A DNA stretch of 12,464 bases from Flavobacteriaceae bacterium (GTDB lineage: Bacteria; Bacteroidota; Bacteroidia; Flavobacteriales; Weeksellaceae). The translations under genes and the position numbers were made by a program. The DNA is taken from assembly GCA_031273305.1 (NCBI GenBank), contig JAISSC010000154.1, positions 1-12,464 of the forward strand, given 5' to 3'. The notes beneath the pieces were generated by a model. The model was not told the DNA's origin. It was given only the letters and a program-made list of their open reading frames with translations, and made no database searches. Shown piece by piece: positions 5,481-12,464 of this stretch (within the stretch, counting starts at the first letter, position 1; each line of letters begins with the position of its first letter).

Positions 5481-6542
5481 ATGAGTTTGCGGCTTAAAAT
5501 GATACGGGAACAAAGAATAGGCGTTCTGATATTAATGGGGATAATTTTTCTGGCAGAAATTTTTATCCATAAAGACCTTTTGTTTTCCGAAGATGTTCAG
5601 GCAGAAAAGCTACCTTCCCGCCTGATAGAAGAAATTCGTCTTGCCGATCTTAACGGTTCCAAATCAAATAAGGTTAAGTTGCAACCTTTTAATCCTAATG
5701 ACTATACTCGCAAGAATTGGGAAGAAATAGGTTTTTCCGTAAAACAGGCAGAGGTAATTTTAAAATATAAGGCTCTGTTGGGCGGGAAATTCTTATCAAA
5801 GGAACAAATTAAAGCCTGTTTTGTTATTTCTGAGGAAAAATATAATGACCTTTCTCCTTTTTTGTTGTTACCGGAAAAAGGCGGTCAACAGCAATTATCT
5901 TTTCCATCTTCCGATAAAAAATATTCGTTGCAAAAATTTGACCCTAATGCTTATACTCTCAAGGATTGGATGAATATAGGCTTTTCGGAAAAACAGGCAG
6001 CAGTAATTTTAAAATATAAAAACATACTCGGCGGCAAGTTTGTTTCCAAAGAACAGATAAAAAAATGTTTCGTCATTTCGGAAGAAAAGTATCTGGAATT
6101 AACTCCTTTTATTCAACTTCCTGATAAGGAAATTCACCATGAACCCAAGACTATAAATTATATATCGCAGGAAAAGAAAGATATTAATTCGGCTACTTTT
6201 AATGATATTACTTCCGTTATAGGAGACGCTGCCATAGCTAAAAAGACACTCGGATTCAGGAAAGGATTAGGCGGATTTGTTTCTATGGAACAGATAAAAG
6301 ATGTTTATGACATTACACCCGAAATGGTTACTCAAATTTCGGAAGCCTTTATCCTGGATATATCGAAAGTCCGTAAGATTAATCTGCGAACTGCAACAGA
6401 AGAAGAATTGCAAAATCAGATATATTTAAGACGGTATAAAAGTAAAATTATAGAAGCACAAAAGACAGGAGATGATCCTGTAAAAGTCATCCCTCAATCA
6501 GACTCCAAGTATAAATTTATCTTGTTGTATCTGGAAACTTGA
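5481..6542 (+). CDS. Membrane-anchored helix-hairpin-helix protein
   Basis: The 353-residue protein starts with a basic segment (MSLRLKMIREQR) and one hydrophobic helix (about 13-29), so it is probably anchored in the inner membrane with the rest outside. The body consists of helix-hairpin-helix-like units: residues 70-133 and 153-216 are near copies (46 of 64 identical, period 83 residues), each with W-(3)-GFS-KQA-VILKYK and LGGKF-SKEQIK. A third, more diverged unit begins with DINSATFNDI at 234 and a possible fourth with INLRTATEEEL at 300. Such proteins are usually named for ComEA-like DNA-binding repeats, but DNA binding is not shown here. It follows the phosphatase by 84 bp on the same strand with no clear promoter box between, so cotranscription is possible. 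Confidence 0.75.
   Translation: MSLRLKMIREQRIGVLILMGIIFLAEIFIHKDLLFSEDVQAEKLPSRLIEEIRLADLNGSKSNKVKLQPFNPNDYTRKNWEEIGFSVKQAEVILKYKALLGGKFLSKEQIKACFVISEEKYNDLSPFLLLPEKGGQQQLSFPSSDKKYSLQKFDPNAYTLKDWMNIGFSEKQAAVILKYKNILGGKFVSKEQIKKCFVISEEKYLELTPFIQLPDKEIHHEPKTINYISQEKKDINSATFNDITSVIGDAAIAKKTLGFRKGLGGFVSMEQIKDVYDITPEMVTQISEAFILDISKVRKINLRTATEEELQNQIYLRRYKSKIIEAQKTGDDPVKVIPQSDSKYKFILLYLET
5688..6128 (+). repeat. Internal 64-residue duplication in the helix-hairpin-helix gene
   Basis: Codons 70-133 (5688-5879) and 153-216 (5937-6128) encode related units of equal length, 46 of 64 residues identical, offset 249 bp. The nucleotide copies are clearly diverged at third positions, so the duplication is old and retained by selection on the protein. 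Confidence 0.8.
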
Positions 6543-6583
6543 ATCTTAATTGTTCTCTGTAATAACGAAATAATCTGTTTTTA

Positions 6584-6629
6584 ATTTCCCGACTTTCATG
6601 ATTTTTTATTATGATTTTTATCGGGAAAT
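6584..6629. promoter_or_regulatory. Inverted repeat upstream of the lipoprotein gene
   Basis: ATTTCCCGA at 6584-6592 and TCGGGAAAT at 6621-6629 are perfect reverse complements separated by 28 nt. The spacer contains a partial direct repeat (ATGATTTTT twice). The right arm ends 3 bp before the TATCTTTG box. It could be an operator for the downstream gene or a weak terminator for the upstream one; there is no clear T-run directly after the stem. Confidence 0.35.
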
Positions 6630-6632
6630 AAA

Positions 6633-6640
6633 TATCTTTG
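6633..6640 (+). promoter_or_regulatory. Putative -7 box of the lipoprotein gene
   Basis: TATCTTTG is an exact TAnnTTTG match 18 bp before the ATG at 6659. No TTG is seen at the usual distance upstream. It suggests the lipoprotein gene has its own promoter separate from the helix-hairpin-helix gene. Confidence 0.45.
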
Positions 6641-6658
6641 TAAAAATAAAAAATCAGT

Positions 6659-7540
6659 ATGAAAAAATTTATTGTTGCAACTATTATAAGTTTCCTGTTC
6701 GTTGGTTGTGGTTTAGATAAAGACCCTCATGCAAATGAATTTATTTTGGACAATCCTACCGATCAGTCTATTTCCGTAAAGGTAGATGATGCTCAATATA
6801 AATTAGCACCACTGTCAAGAGAAAAACTCACATTAGAAGTCGGAAAACACTCTATGCAATGGAATAACCAAACTACGGAATTTGTTGTATATGATGGCAA
6901 TAAAGGCGGTGTTCTTAATCCTACCAACAGCACTTACTACAAGTTTAATATGGCCTATGCAATGGAAGGACATGAGAACCGGGTTTCTCCTCTTGAGCAT
7001 GTAATTTATATTGATAGCATAGAATACAACGTACCTGCCGATATAATAAAAGGAGTTGTAATCGACAACGGTTCAGTAAATGCCACCTATTCTTTGGATG
7101 AACCTTTTCCTGAAGAAATTACTGTGTATGGAGACCAGACCAAAGATATAAAAAGTAAATTATTCTCTAAAAACGATTTCATCAATTTCATTGAAAAAGA
7201 AACAGATACAAAAGGCTACCACGAGGAAAATAAGATAAAATCTACTTCTGCGCCAACTACTGAAAAAGTAGAACCTGTTGTTTATGAGGTTCCAAATTTC
7301 AAAAATGGAAAACTTAAGCAGGCTGCTGAAAAACTGGTAGAATTAGATAAAGCGTATGCTAAGGCTTACACCGCATCTGAACAAAAATCAATTATGAAAG
7401 ATTACAAAAAAGCTTGGGAAAATTATGTTCAGATTTCCATAGATAAAGAAAGCAAGGAATATGACCCCAATGATGTAGACCTTGAAAGCAAATTTAAAAT
7501 AAATAATCTGGGTAAGGGTATTGTGGTTATCAGCGAATAA
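6659..7540 (+). CDS. Lipoprotein of unknown function
   Basis: The 293-residue protein begins with a lipoprotein signal peptide: MKK, a hydrophobic stretch, then the lipobox FVGC with the lipidated Cys17. The mature N-terminus CGLDKDPHAN is followed by acidic and basic residues, as seen in some Bacteroidetes lipoproteins sent to the outer membrane, but this does not decide its final location. The N-terminal half (about 30-160) is rich in beta-type segments and asparagine. The C-terminal half (about 215-275) looks helical, with lysine- and alanine-rich stretches (KLKQAAEKLVELDKAYAKAY). I do not recognise a named family. It is followed by the convergent ribB operon after only 21 bp. Its own promoter-like box and the inverted repeat upstream suggest independent expression. 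Confidence 0.8.
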   Translation: MKKFIVATIISFLFVGCGLDKDPHANEFILDNPTDQSISVKVDDAQYKLAPLSREKLTLEVGKHSMQWNNQTTEFVVYDGNKGGVLNPTNSTYYKFNMAYAMEGHENRVSPLEHVIYIDSIEYNVPADIIKGVVIDNGSVNATYSLDEPFPEEITVYGDQTKDIKSKLFSKNDFINFIEKETDTKGYHEENKIKSTSAPTTEKVEPVVYEVPNFKNGKLKQAAEKLVELDKAYAKAYTASEQKSIMKDYKKAWENYVQISIDKESKEYDPNDVDLESKFKINNLGKGIVVISE

Positions 7541-7561
7541 AAATTATTGTTTCCTGAGGAC

Positions 7562-8692
7562 TTAAATCTTAATTTCACTGATAATCTCAATTCCATAACC
7601 GCTGCTCAGAGGCAGGTTTTTATCCGGATTTGGGGTGAGAACGTTAATTTTTTTAATCCCCAAGTCTTTGATAATTTGCGCTCCGATCCCTAAGTCTCTT
7701 TCATCTGAATTTAATCCCGGAGTTTGAATTTTCCCTGAAATGTATTCTTTTACTTCCCCAAGATGAGTCTCTACTAATTCCATGTTATAGGGATTATTGA
7801 TAAACACAATAGCTCCTTTTCCCTCCTGATTAATCAGATGTATACTTTGTTCTAAAACGTTTTCTTCTCCTTTCGCAAGAGCTTTAAATAGATCCGTATA
7901 GGCATTAATAGCTTTCACCCTTACGGGAACAATATCGTTTTCTTCTATTTCTCCCTTTACCAAAGCGAAATGAATCTGATCGCTGGTTTTATCTTTATAA
8001 GTCACAAACCTAAATTCTCCATAATGAGTATTTATCCGGGAATCATCAATTTTTTCAATTAAAGAATCGTTCTTAAGCCTGTATGCGACCAAGTCTTCGA
8101 TAGTAATGATCTTTAATTTGAATTTTTTGGCGACTTCGACTAGTTGAGGTAAACGAGCCATAGTTCCGTCTTCATTCATAATTTCCACTAAAACTCCGGT
8201 AGAAGGAAGTCCGGCGAGTTGTAACAGGTCTACGGTAGCTTCCGTATGTCCGTCCCTTTTTAAGACTCCTCCTTTTTTAGCAACTAAAGGAAAAATATGC
8301 CCCGGACGTGCAAAGTCTTTGGGTTTTATATTTTCATCCACCAACGCCCGAATCGTTTTTGCCCTGTCTGAGGCTGAGATTCCCGTAGTTACTCCATGTC
8401 CCAATAAATCTACGGAAACGGTAAAAGCCGTTTGTTTTGGGTCGGTATTTTTACCTACCATAAAATCCAAGTCCAGTTCTTCCGCCCTTTTTTGGGTAAG
8501 CGGAGTACAAACCAAACCTCGTCCATACATGGTCATAAAGTTAATCGTTTCCGCTGTTATAGTCGATGCGGCAGCTATGAAATCTCCCTCATTTTCTCTG
8601 TTTTCATCATCTACCACGATAATGACCTTTCCCTGTCTTAAATCTTCCAGAGCTTCGGAAATGGTATTTATTTTAAAATCTGTAGTAATCAT
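7562..8692 (-). CDS. ribB: 3,4-dihydroxy-2-butanone-4-phosphate synthase with degenerate GTP cyclohydrolase II domain
   Basis: The N-terminal half (1-about 205) is a complete DHBP synthase, which converts ribulose 5-phosphate to dihydroxybutanone phosphate and formate for riboflavin synthesis. The metal-binding and catalytic stretch DDENRENEGDF is at 28-38 (Arg32, Glu33, Glu35, Asp37), RPGHIFPL at 129-136, and RDGHTEA at 146-152 with His149. The C-terminal half has the fold signature of GTP cyclohydrolase II, for example RDLGIGAQIIKDLGI, but contains no cysteine at all. The three zinc-ligand cysteines and the HSECLTGD-type motif are missing, so that activity should be absent. The layout resembles proteins called RibBX. 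A separate ribA must exist elsewhere if riboflavin is made. The start overlaps the permease stop by 4 bp (ATGA), so it is the last gene of the ftsK operon. Confidence 0.93.
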   Translation of the reverse strand: MITTDFKINTISEALEDLRQGKVIIVVDDENRENEGDFIAAASTITAETINFMTMYGRGLVCTPLTQKRAEELDLDFMVGKNTDPKQTAFTVSVDLLGHGVTTGISASDRAKTIRALVDENIKPKDFARPGHIFPLVAKKGGVLKRDGHTEATVDLLQLAGLPSTGVLVEIMNEDGTMARLPQLVEVAKKFKLKIITIEDLVAYRLKNDSLIEKIDDSRINTHYGEFRFVTYKDKTSDQIHFALVKGEIEENDIVPVRVKAINAYTDLFKALAKGEENVLEQSIHLINQEGKGAIVFINNPYNMELVETHLGEVKEYISGKIQTPGLNSDERDLGIGAQIIKDLGIKKINVLTPNPDKNLPLSSGYGIEIISEIKI

Positions 8693-10140
8693 TGGTATCT
8701 GCTATGTTCTATATTTTTTTGCTTTTTAATTTTCTTAATGGGTTCCAAATAATTATCAATATTAAATAGTTCGGAATCTTGCATGGATTTAATCGTCAGG
8801 AATATCCCCAGAGGAAGAAATACGGCATTAGGAACCCATGAAGCCCAATATGCATCGACTATCTGGTTCTTGGCTAAGTTTTCCACATAGAGACCCAAAA
8901 CATAAAATATAATAAATATACCTACGGCTACTATTACGGGCATGCCAACGCCTCCTTTCCTGATAATGGAACCCAGTGAGGAGCCTATCAGGAAGAATAC
9001 GACACAGGTCAGCGAATAGGAAACCATGTTTTTGTGCTGCCATATAATCATTTTGGAAAGAAATTTTCCCACAGACCTCATTTCCAGAGCTTTGGTTCCT
9101 AATTGTTCTTTTGCTATCTTTACCTGACCGATTGCCGAACGAACCAATTCAAACCGGGTATCTTCATCCAGCTCAGACCATTCAAAAGGATAAATTTTTT
9201 CGTAACTGCTGTAATCTAAAGAATCCAGTGGGTTTGTCTCTCCTAATAAAAGGGTCATACTGTTATTTGCTAATCCTTTATAGTAAGTTATATTCGTTGC
9301 CCTGATAGAATCTATGTAGGGATTTAACTCCGTGAATGATTTATACCTGAAATTATCTCCTTCGGATTCTCTGTCCAGTGATTTTTTAATTAATTCGGAA
9401 ATATCAAAATGCTGGGTCAGGGTGTCAAATTTGATACTGTTGCCCGGCTGTCTTTGTAATTCTTTTTGTCTTTTACCTCTTACATTCACCTGATAGATAT
9501 ATCCGTCATACAGTTCCAGTTTGAGATAATAATTATTTTTGGATACAATGTTTCCTCTTTCTGCAATTATGGTTTGTTGGTCTTCATACGGAGACGCATT
9601 TTTGTGGATAAAAACATCTTCCCATTCACTATCGTTATCTCCTCCTTTTTTCCCAATCTTTATACTGAACGGATTCATTTCTTTAATAAAACGTCCTTCC
9701 TCAAAGTTCAAAGCCGGTCTGGTATGGATAATATTGATAAGCATATTTCTTGCTTTTTTTTGGTTCTCGGGAAGTGTGGTGTTACAGAAGTAAAACAACC
9801 AGACTGCCATCACAACCACAAATCCGAAGAGAGGATACATGATACGGGCTAAGGGAATACCGGCAGATTTCATAGCTGCAAGTTCATATTTTTCTCCAAA
9901 GCCTCCGAAAGTCATGATGGATGAAAGTAAAATAGTCAGAGGCAGTACCAAACGTATTACATCCAATCCTAAGTAATAGAGTAGTTTTGTTATGTCCCAA
10001 AGATTCAATCCTTTCCCCAGAAATTTATCCATTTGGGTAAAAGCAAACTGAACCACAAAGATGAACATTAAAACACTGAATATAAATAGAAAAGGCCCAA
10101 AAAAGGTACGGACAATATACCAGTCTAACTTTTTTACCAT
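8689..10140 (-). CDS. LptF/LptG family permease (YjgP/YjgQ)
   Basis: The 483-residue protein has the family layout of three N-terminal membrane helices (about 13-35, 57-79, 100-119), a large periplasmic beta-rich domain (about 120-370) and three C-terminal helices (about 373-391, 402-418, 433-450). Family features are the N-terminal LDWYIVRTFFGPF and the coupling loop FGEKYELAAMKSAGIP (81-96), which contacts the ATPase LptB. Two such subunits with LptB lift lipopolysaccharide from the inner membrane. The periplasmic part is longer than in E. coli LptF or LptG, which is common in Bacteroidetes. I cannot decide between LptF and LptG. It lies between a LolA-like carrier gene (3 bp gap) and ribB (4 bp overlap). 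Confidence 0.9.
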   Translation of the reverse strand: MVKKLDWYIVRTFFGPFLFIFSVLMFIFVVQFAFTQMDKFLGKGLNLWDITKLLYYLGLDVIRLVLPLTILLSSIMTFGGFGEKYELAAMKSAGIPLARIMYPLFGFVVVMAVWLFYFCNTTLPENQKKARNMLINIIHTRPALNFEEGRFIKEMNPFSIKIGKKGGDNDSEWEDVFIHKNASPYEDQQTIIAERGNIVSKNNYYLKLELYDGYIYQVNVRGKRQKELQRQPGNSIKFDTLTQHFDISELIKKSLDRESEGDNFRYKSFTELNPYIDSIRATNITYYKGLANNSMTLLLGETNPLDSLDYSSYEKIYPFEWSELDEDTRFELVRSAIGQVKIAKEQLGTKALEMRSVGKFLSKMIIWQHKNMVSYSLTCVVFFLIGSSLGSIIRKGGVGMPVIVAVGIFIIFYVLGLYVENLAKNQIVDAYWASWVPNAVFLPLGIFLTIKSMQDSELFNIDNYLEPIKKIKKQKNIEHSRYQ

Positions 10141-10143
10141 ATT

Positions 10144-10770
10144 TTATAACTCTGTGAGTGTATAGTCTTTGTAATTGTTTTTGTCAAAGGTAAGTAAAGA
10201 TTTATTTACAATTAAGTTTTCTTTGAAATCCACTACGGTCAAAATTAAGGAACTTCCGTCATTGTAATTTTCGGAAACCCGTACTAATCTATTGTTAGCT
10301 ATTGCCAGTATGATGGATTTTGATTTCTTGGTATCGGAAGGAACCAGCTTAATGATGGAACATTTTATATTGTTAATGGTTCCTATTCCTCCTGACGTAA
10401 TATCGAATCCTTTTTTATAAAGATTCAGGATATTGGTCGGAGAAAGGCTCTCTCCGTCTTCTCTGTCGGAAGAGGTAATTTCTTTATCGTCTATGGATAT
10501 GGTGTATATTTTATTTCCGTCAAATATCTGTGTGGTATTGGGAAGCATCAGGTGATATTTTTCTCCGGCAGCATAGACCTGTCCTGTCTCGACGGTGCTT
10601 CTCTGACCGGGAACGACATAAAGATAATTAAACTTTATATAAAACGTGGTGTTCTTGCTTAATTCTTCACTGGCTGTATCCAGCAATCTTTTTGCATTAG
10701 GGTCTATTTTCTGAGACCATGAAAAGGCTGAAAAACAAAGAAATATTATAAGTGCAACGATTTTTTTCAT
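10144..10770 (-). CDS. lolA: LolA-like outer-membrane lipoprotein carrier
   Basis: With the start at 10770 the protein has 208 residues and a classic signal peptide (MKK, hydrophobic core, cleavage near SWS-Q at about 19), so it is periplasmic. The mature part fits the LolA half-barrel family, with an early helical segment (LLDTASEELSKN), strands such as FYIKFNYLYVV and GQVYAAGEKYHLML, and FDGNKIYTIS. LolA carries lipoproteins from the LolCDE complex across the periplasm to the outer membrane. A start at 10785, five codons earlier (MINLV), is also open, but it would place extra residues before the MKK; I prefer the inner one. The gene is 3 bp from the permease and close behind ftsK, so it is part of one operon. 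Paralogues exist in Bacteroidetes, so the exact role is less sure than the family. Confidence 0.85.
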   Translation of the reverse strand: MKKIVALIIFLCFSAFSWSQKIDPNAKRLLDTASEELSKNTTFYIKFNYLYVVPGQRSTVETGQVYAAGEKYHLMLPNTTQIFDGNKIYTISIDDKEITSSDREDGESLSPTNILNLYKKGFDITSGGIGTINNIKCSIIKLVPSDTKKSKSIILAIANNRLVRVSENYNDGSSLILTVVDFKENLIVNKSLLTFDKNNYKDYTLTEL

Positions 10771-10787
10771 AACCAAATTTATCATTT

Positions 10788-12464
10788 TTAATTGTTTAAA
10801 CTTTCCAATAATTGTTCCAAAGTATTCAGGTCGGTTATTAAAACCTTTCTGGCTTTGCTTCCTTCAAAAGGGCCTACAATACCTGAGGTTTCCAGTTGAT
10901 CCATAATTCTTCCGGCACGGTTATACCCTAAAGATAATTTTCTTTGTATAAGGGACGTGGAGCCTTGTTGTGCAGATACAATTACTCTGGCGGCATCGTT
11001 AAAAAGCTCATCTCTTTTGGATTCTGCGCTTTCGTTATCATTCCCTCCGGGTCTGTCTTCATAAACTTCGGGTAATAAATAGGCATCGGCATATCCTTGT
11101 TGGGAACCGATGTATTCTGTTATCTCATCTACTTCGGGAGTGTCTACAAAGGCGCACTGTATACGGATAAGCTCATTTCCGGTAGTGAACAGCATATCTC
11201 CTTTTCCTATCAACTGGTCGGCTCCGTTTCCGTCTAAAATCGTTCGGGAGTCTATTTTGGAAGTCACCCGAAAGGCTACTCTTGCCGGGAAATTGGCTTT
11301 TATCATCCCGGTAATTACATTTACCGAAGGTCTTTGAGTTGCTATGATCAGGTGAATACCTATGGCACGTGCCAGCTGAGCCAGTCGGGCTATGGGGAGT
11401 TCTACTTCTTTTCCGGCAGTCATAATCAGGTCGGCAAATTCATCAATTACCAGTACAATATAAGGTAAAAACCGATGCCCTTTTTCCGGATTCAGCTTCC
11501 GTTCTTTGAACTTATGGTTATATTCTTTAATCGTTCGGACGTAAGCCAACTGGAGAAGTTTATACCGGTTATCCATCTCCACACAAAGTGAATTTAATGT
11601 ATTTATCACTTTAGTCGTATCGGTGATGATGGCATCTTCGGTGTCAGGTATTTTAGCCAGAAAGTGTCGTTCTATCTTGTTGTACAGGGTAAGTTCTACT
11701 TTCTTAGGGTCAACAAAAACAAATTTGAGTTCACTGGGATGTTTTTTGAACAACAGGGAGGTAACGATGGCGTTCAACCCTACGGATTTTCCTTGTCCGG
11801 TAGCTCCTGCCATCAATAAATGGGGCATTTTGGTAAGGTCTGTAACAAAGGTTTCATTGGATATGGTTTTCCCGAAAACAATAGGCAACTCCATATCTAT
11901 TTTTTGAAATTTTTGGGAAGCAATTACCGACCGCATGGAAACCATAGTAGGCGTGCTGTTAGGAACCTCAATACCAATGGTTCCTTTTCCGGGAATCGGG
12001 GCAATAATACGAATTCCCAAAGCGGCTAAACTTAAGGCAATGTCATCTTCCAGGTTTTTGATTCTGGAAATCCGTACTCCTGCTTCGGGAATAATTTCAT
12101 ATAAAGTAACGGTAGGCCCGATGGTTGCTTTTATACTGGAAATCGCTATTCCGTAATTTGCCAGAGTGGTTACGATCTTATTTTTATTTTCTTCCAGTTC
12201 TTCGTTATTGATGGTAATGGAATTGGGGGCATTATATGTTTTCAGCAGGTCTAAAACCGGATATTTGTATCTGGGCAATTCTAATTTAGGGTCGTAAGGT
12301 CCAAATTCATCATGTATGTTCTTCCCTATCTCATCTTCACTTAAAATCTCTTCTTTTTTTGTTTCTTCTATGGTCAGGGTGATTTCATCAACGGTTTCTT
12401 CTTCCGCAGGAATGTCTATTTCAAACTCTGCGGGTTGATGAGGAATGTCTTTGAAATCCGGATT
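10788..12464 (-). CDS. ftsK: DNA translocase FtsK/SpoIIIE, N-terminus beyond the window
   Basis: The frame is open to the window edge, so at least 559 residues are visible and the gene is partial at its 5' end. The visible part starts in the acidic linker, then the translocase motor: Walker A GATGQGKS (11784-11807), Walker B region VLVIDEFADLIM (11421-11456), and the ATQRPSVNVITG stretch near 11310-11345. The last 70 or so residues form the winged-helix gamma domain (NDAARVIVSAQQGSTSLIQR, YNRAGRIMDQLE), which reads chromosome-orienting sequences. The missing part should hold the N-terminal membrane helices. FtsK pumps chromosomal DNA at the division septum and helps resolve dimers. It is the most upstream gene seen in the operon with lolA, the permease and ribB. 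Confidence 0.95.
   Translation of the reverse strand, partial: NPDFKDIPHQPAEFEIDIPAEEETVDEITLTIEETKKEEILSEDEIGKNIHDEFGPYDPKLELPRYKYPVLDLLKTYNAPNSITINNEELEENKNKIVTTLANYGIAISSIKATIGPTVTLYEIIPEAGVRISRIKNLEDDIALSLAALGIRIIAPIPGKGTIGIEVPNSTPTMVSMRSVIASQKFQKIDMELPIVFGKTISNETFVTDLTKMPHLLMAGATGQGKSVGLNAIVTSLLFKKHPSELKFVFVDPKKVELTLYNKIERHFLAKIPDTEDAIITDTTKVINTLNSLCVEMDNRYKLLQLAYVRTIKEYNHKFKERKLNPEKGHRFLPYIVLVIDEFADLIMTAGKEVELPIARLAQLARAIGIHLIIATQRPSVNVITGMIKANFPARVAFRVTSKIDSRTILDGNGADQLIGKGDMLFTTGNELIRIQCAFVDTPEVDEITEYIGSQQGYADAYLLPEVYEDRPGGNDNESAESKRDELFNDAARVIVSAQQGSTSLIQRKLSLGYNRAGRIMDQLETSGIVGPFEGSKARKVLITDLNTLEQLLESLNN

Noticed and set aside
8319..8729. Plus-strand frame opposite ribB
   Set aside because: Antisense shadow of the conserved DHBP synthase domain with no family features.
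12276..12278. TTG as the start codon of ftsK
   Set aside because: The frame stays open for 62 further codons to the window edge and FtsK needs an N-terminal membrane region, so the gene begins outside the window.

Overview
The window looks like chromosomal DNA of a Bacteroidetes bacterium, most likely order Flavobacteriales. The evidence is AT-rich DNA, promoter boxes of the Bacteroidetes TAnnTTTG type, almost no Shine-Dalgarno sequences, and the gene order ftsK - lolA - lptF/G-like permease - ribB, which I know from flavobacterial genomes. Genus cannot be told from this sequence. I see no rRNA, tRNA, CRISPR array, transposase or integrase gene.

Region 1 (1-2703, minus strand) is a three-gene membrane-protein operon, DUF2157 -> DUF4401 -> GDYXXLXY-domain protein. 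Both junctions overlap by 14 bp, and a plausible promoter lies at 2826-2860. These families often occur together; their function is unknown.

Region 2 (2704-5396) is the most interesting part. A histidine phosphatase gene starts at 3055 behind its own promoter-like box but is broken after about 34 codons. The same 96 bp of its 5' end (3062-3157) recurs without a mismatch at 4696-4791, where it continues into a full-length 236-residue phosphatase. The 1538 bp between the copies hold a class II Fic protein gene (AMP-transferase family), an imperfect 42-bp tandem repeat carrying the likely Fic promoter, and a frameshifted small ORF. The stop codon of that ORF overlaps the start codon of the rebuilt phosphatase. 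This looks like a small acquired Fic cassette that inserted into the 5' end of the phosphatase gene and rebuilt the gene at its right edge with a new ribosome binding site and new first codons. By hand count, two sampled lines of the Fic gene are about 42-43% GC; one sampled phosphatase line is about 37%.

Region 3 (5397-7540, plus strand) has a membrane-anchored helix-hairpin-helix protein with a 64-residue internal duplication, then a lipoprotein of unknown function. The lipoprotein gene has its own promoter-like box and an inverted repeat upstream.

Region 4 (7541-12464, minus strand) is a compact housekeeping operon. In transcription order it holds an FtsK/SpoIIIE DNA translocase (its N-terminus lies beyond the window), a LolA-like periplasmic lipoprotein carrier, an LptF/LptG-family permease, and ribB. 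In RibB the C-terminal GTP cyclohydrolase II-like domain has lost every cysteine. The operon converges on the lipoprotein gene with a 21-bp gap. LolA and LptF/G both serve outer-membrane biogenesis, FtsK serves chromosome segregation at division, and RibB makes a riboflavin precursor.
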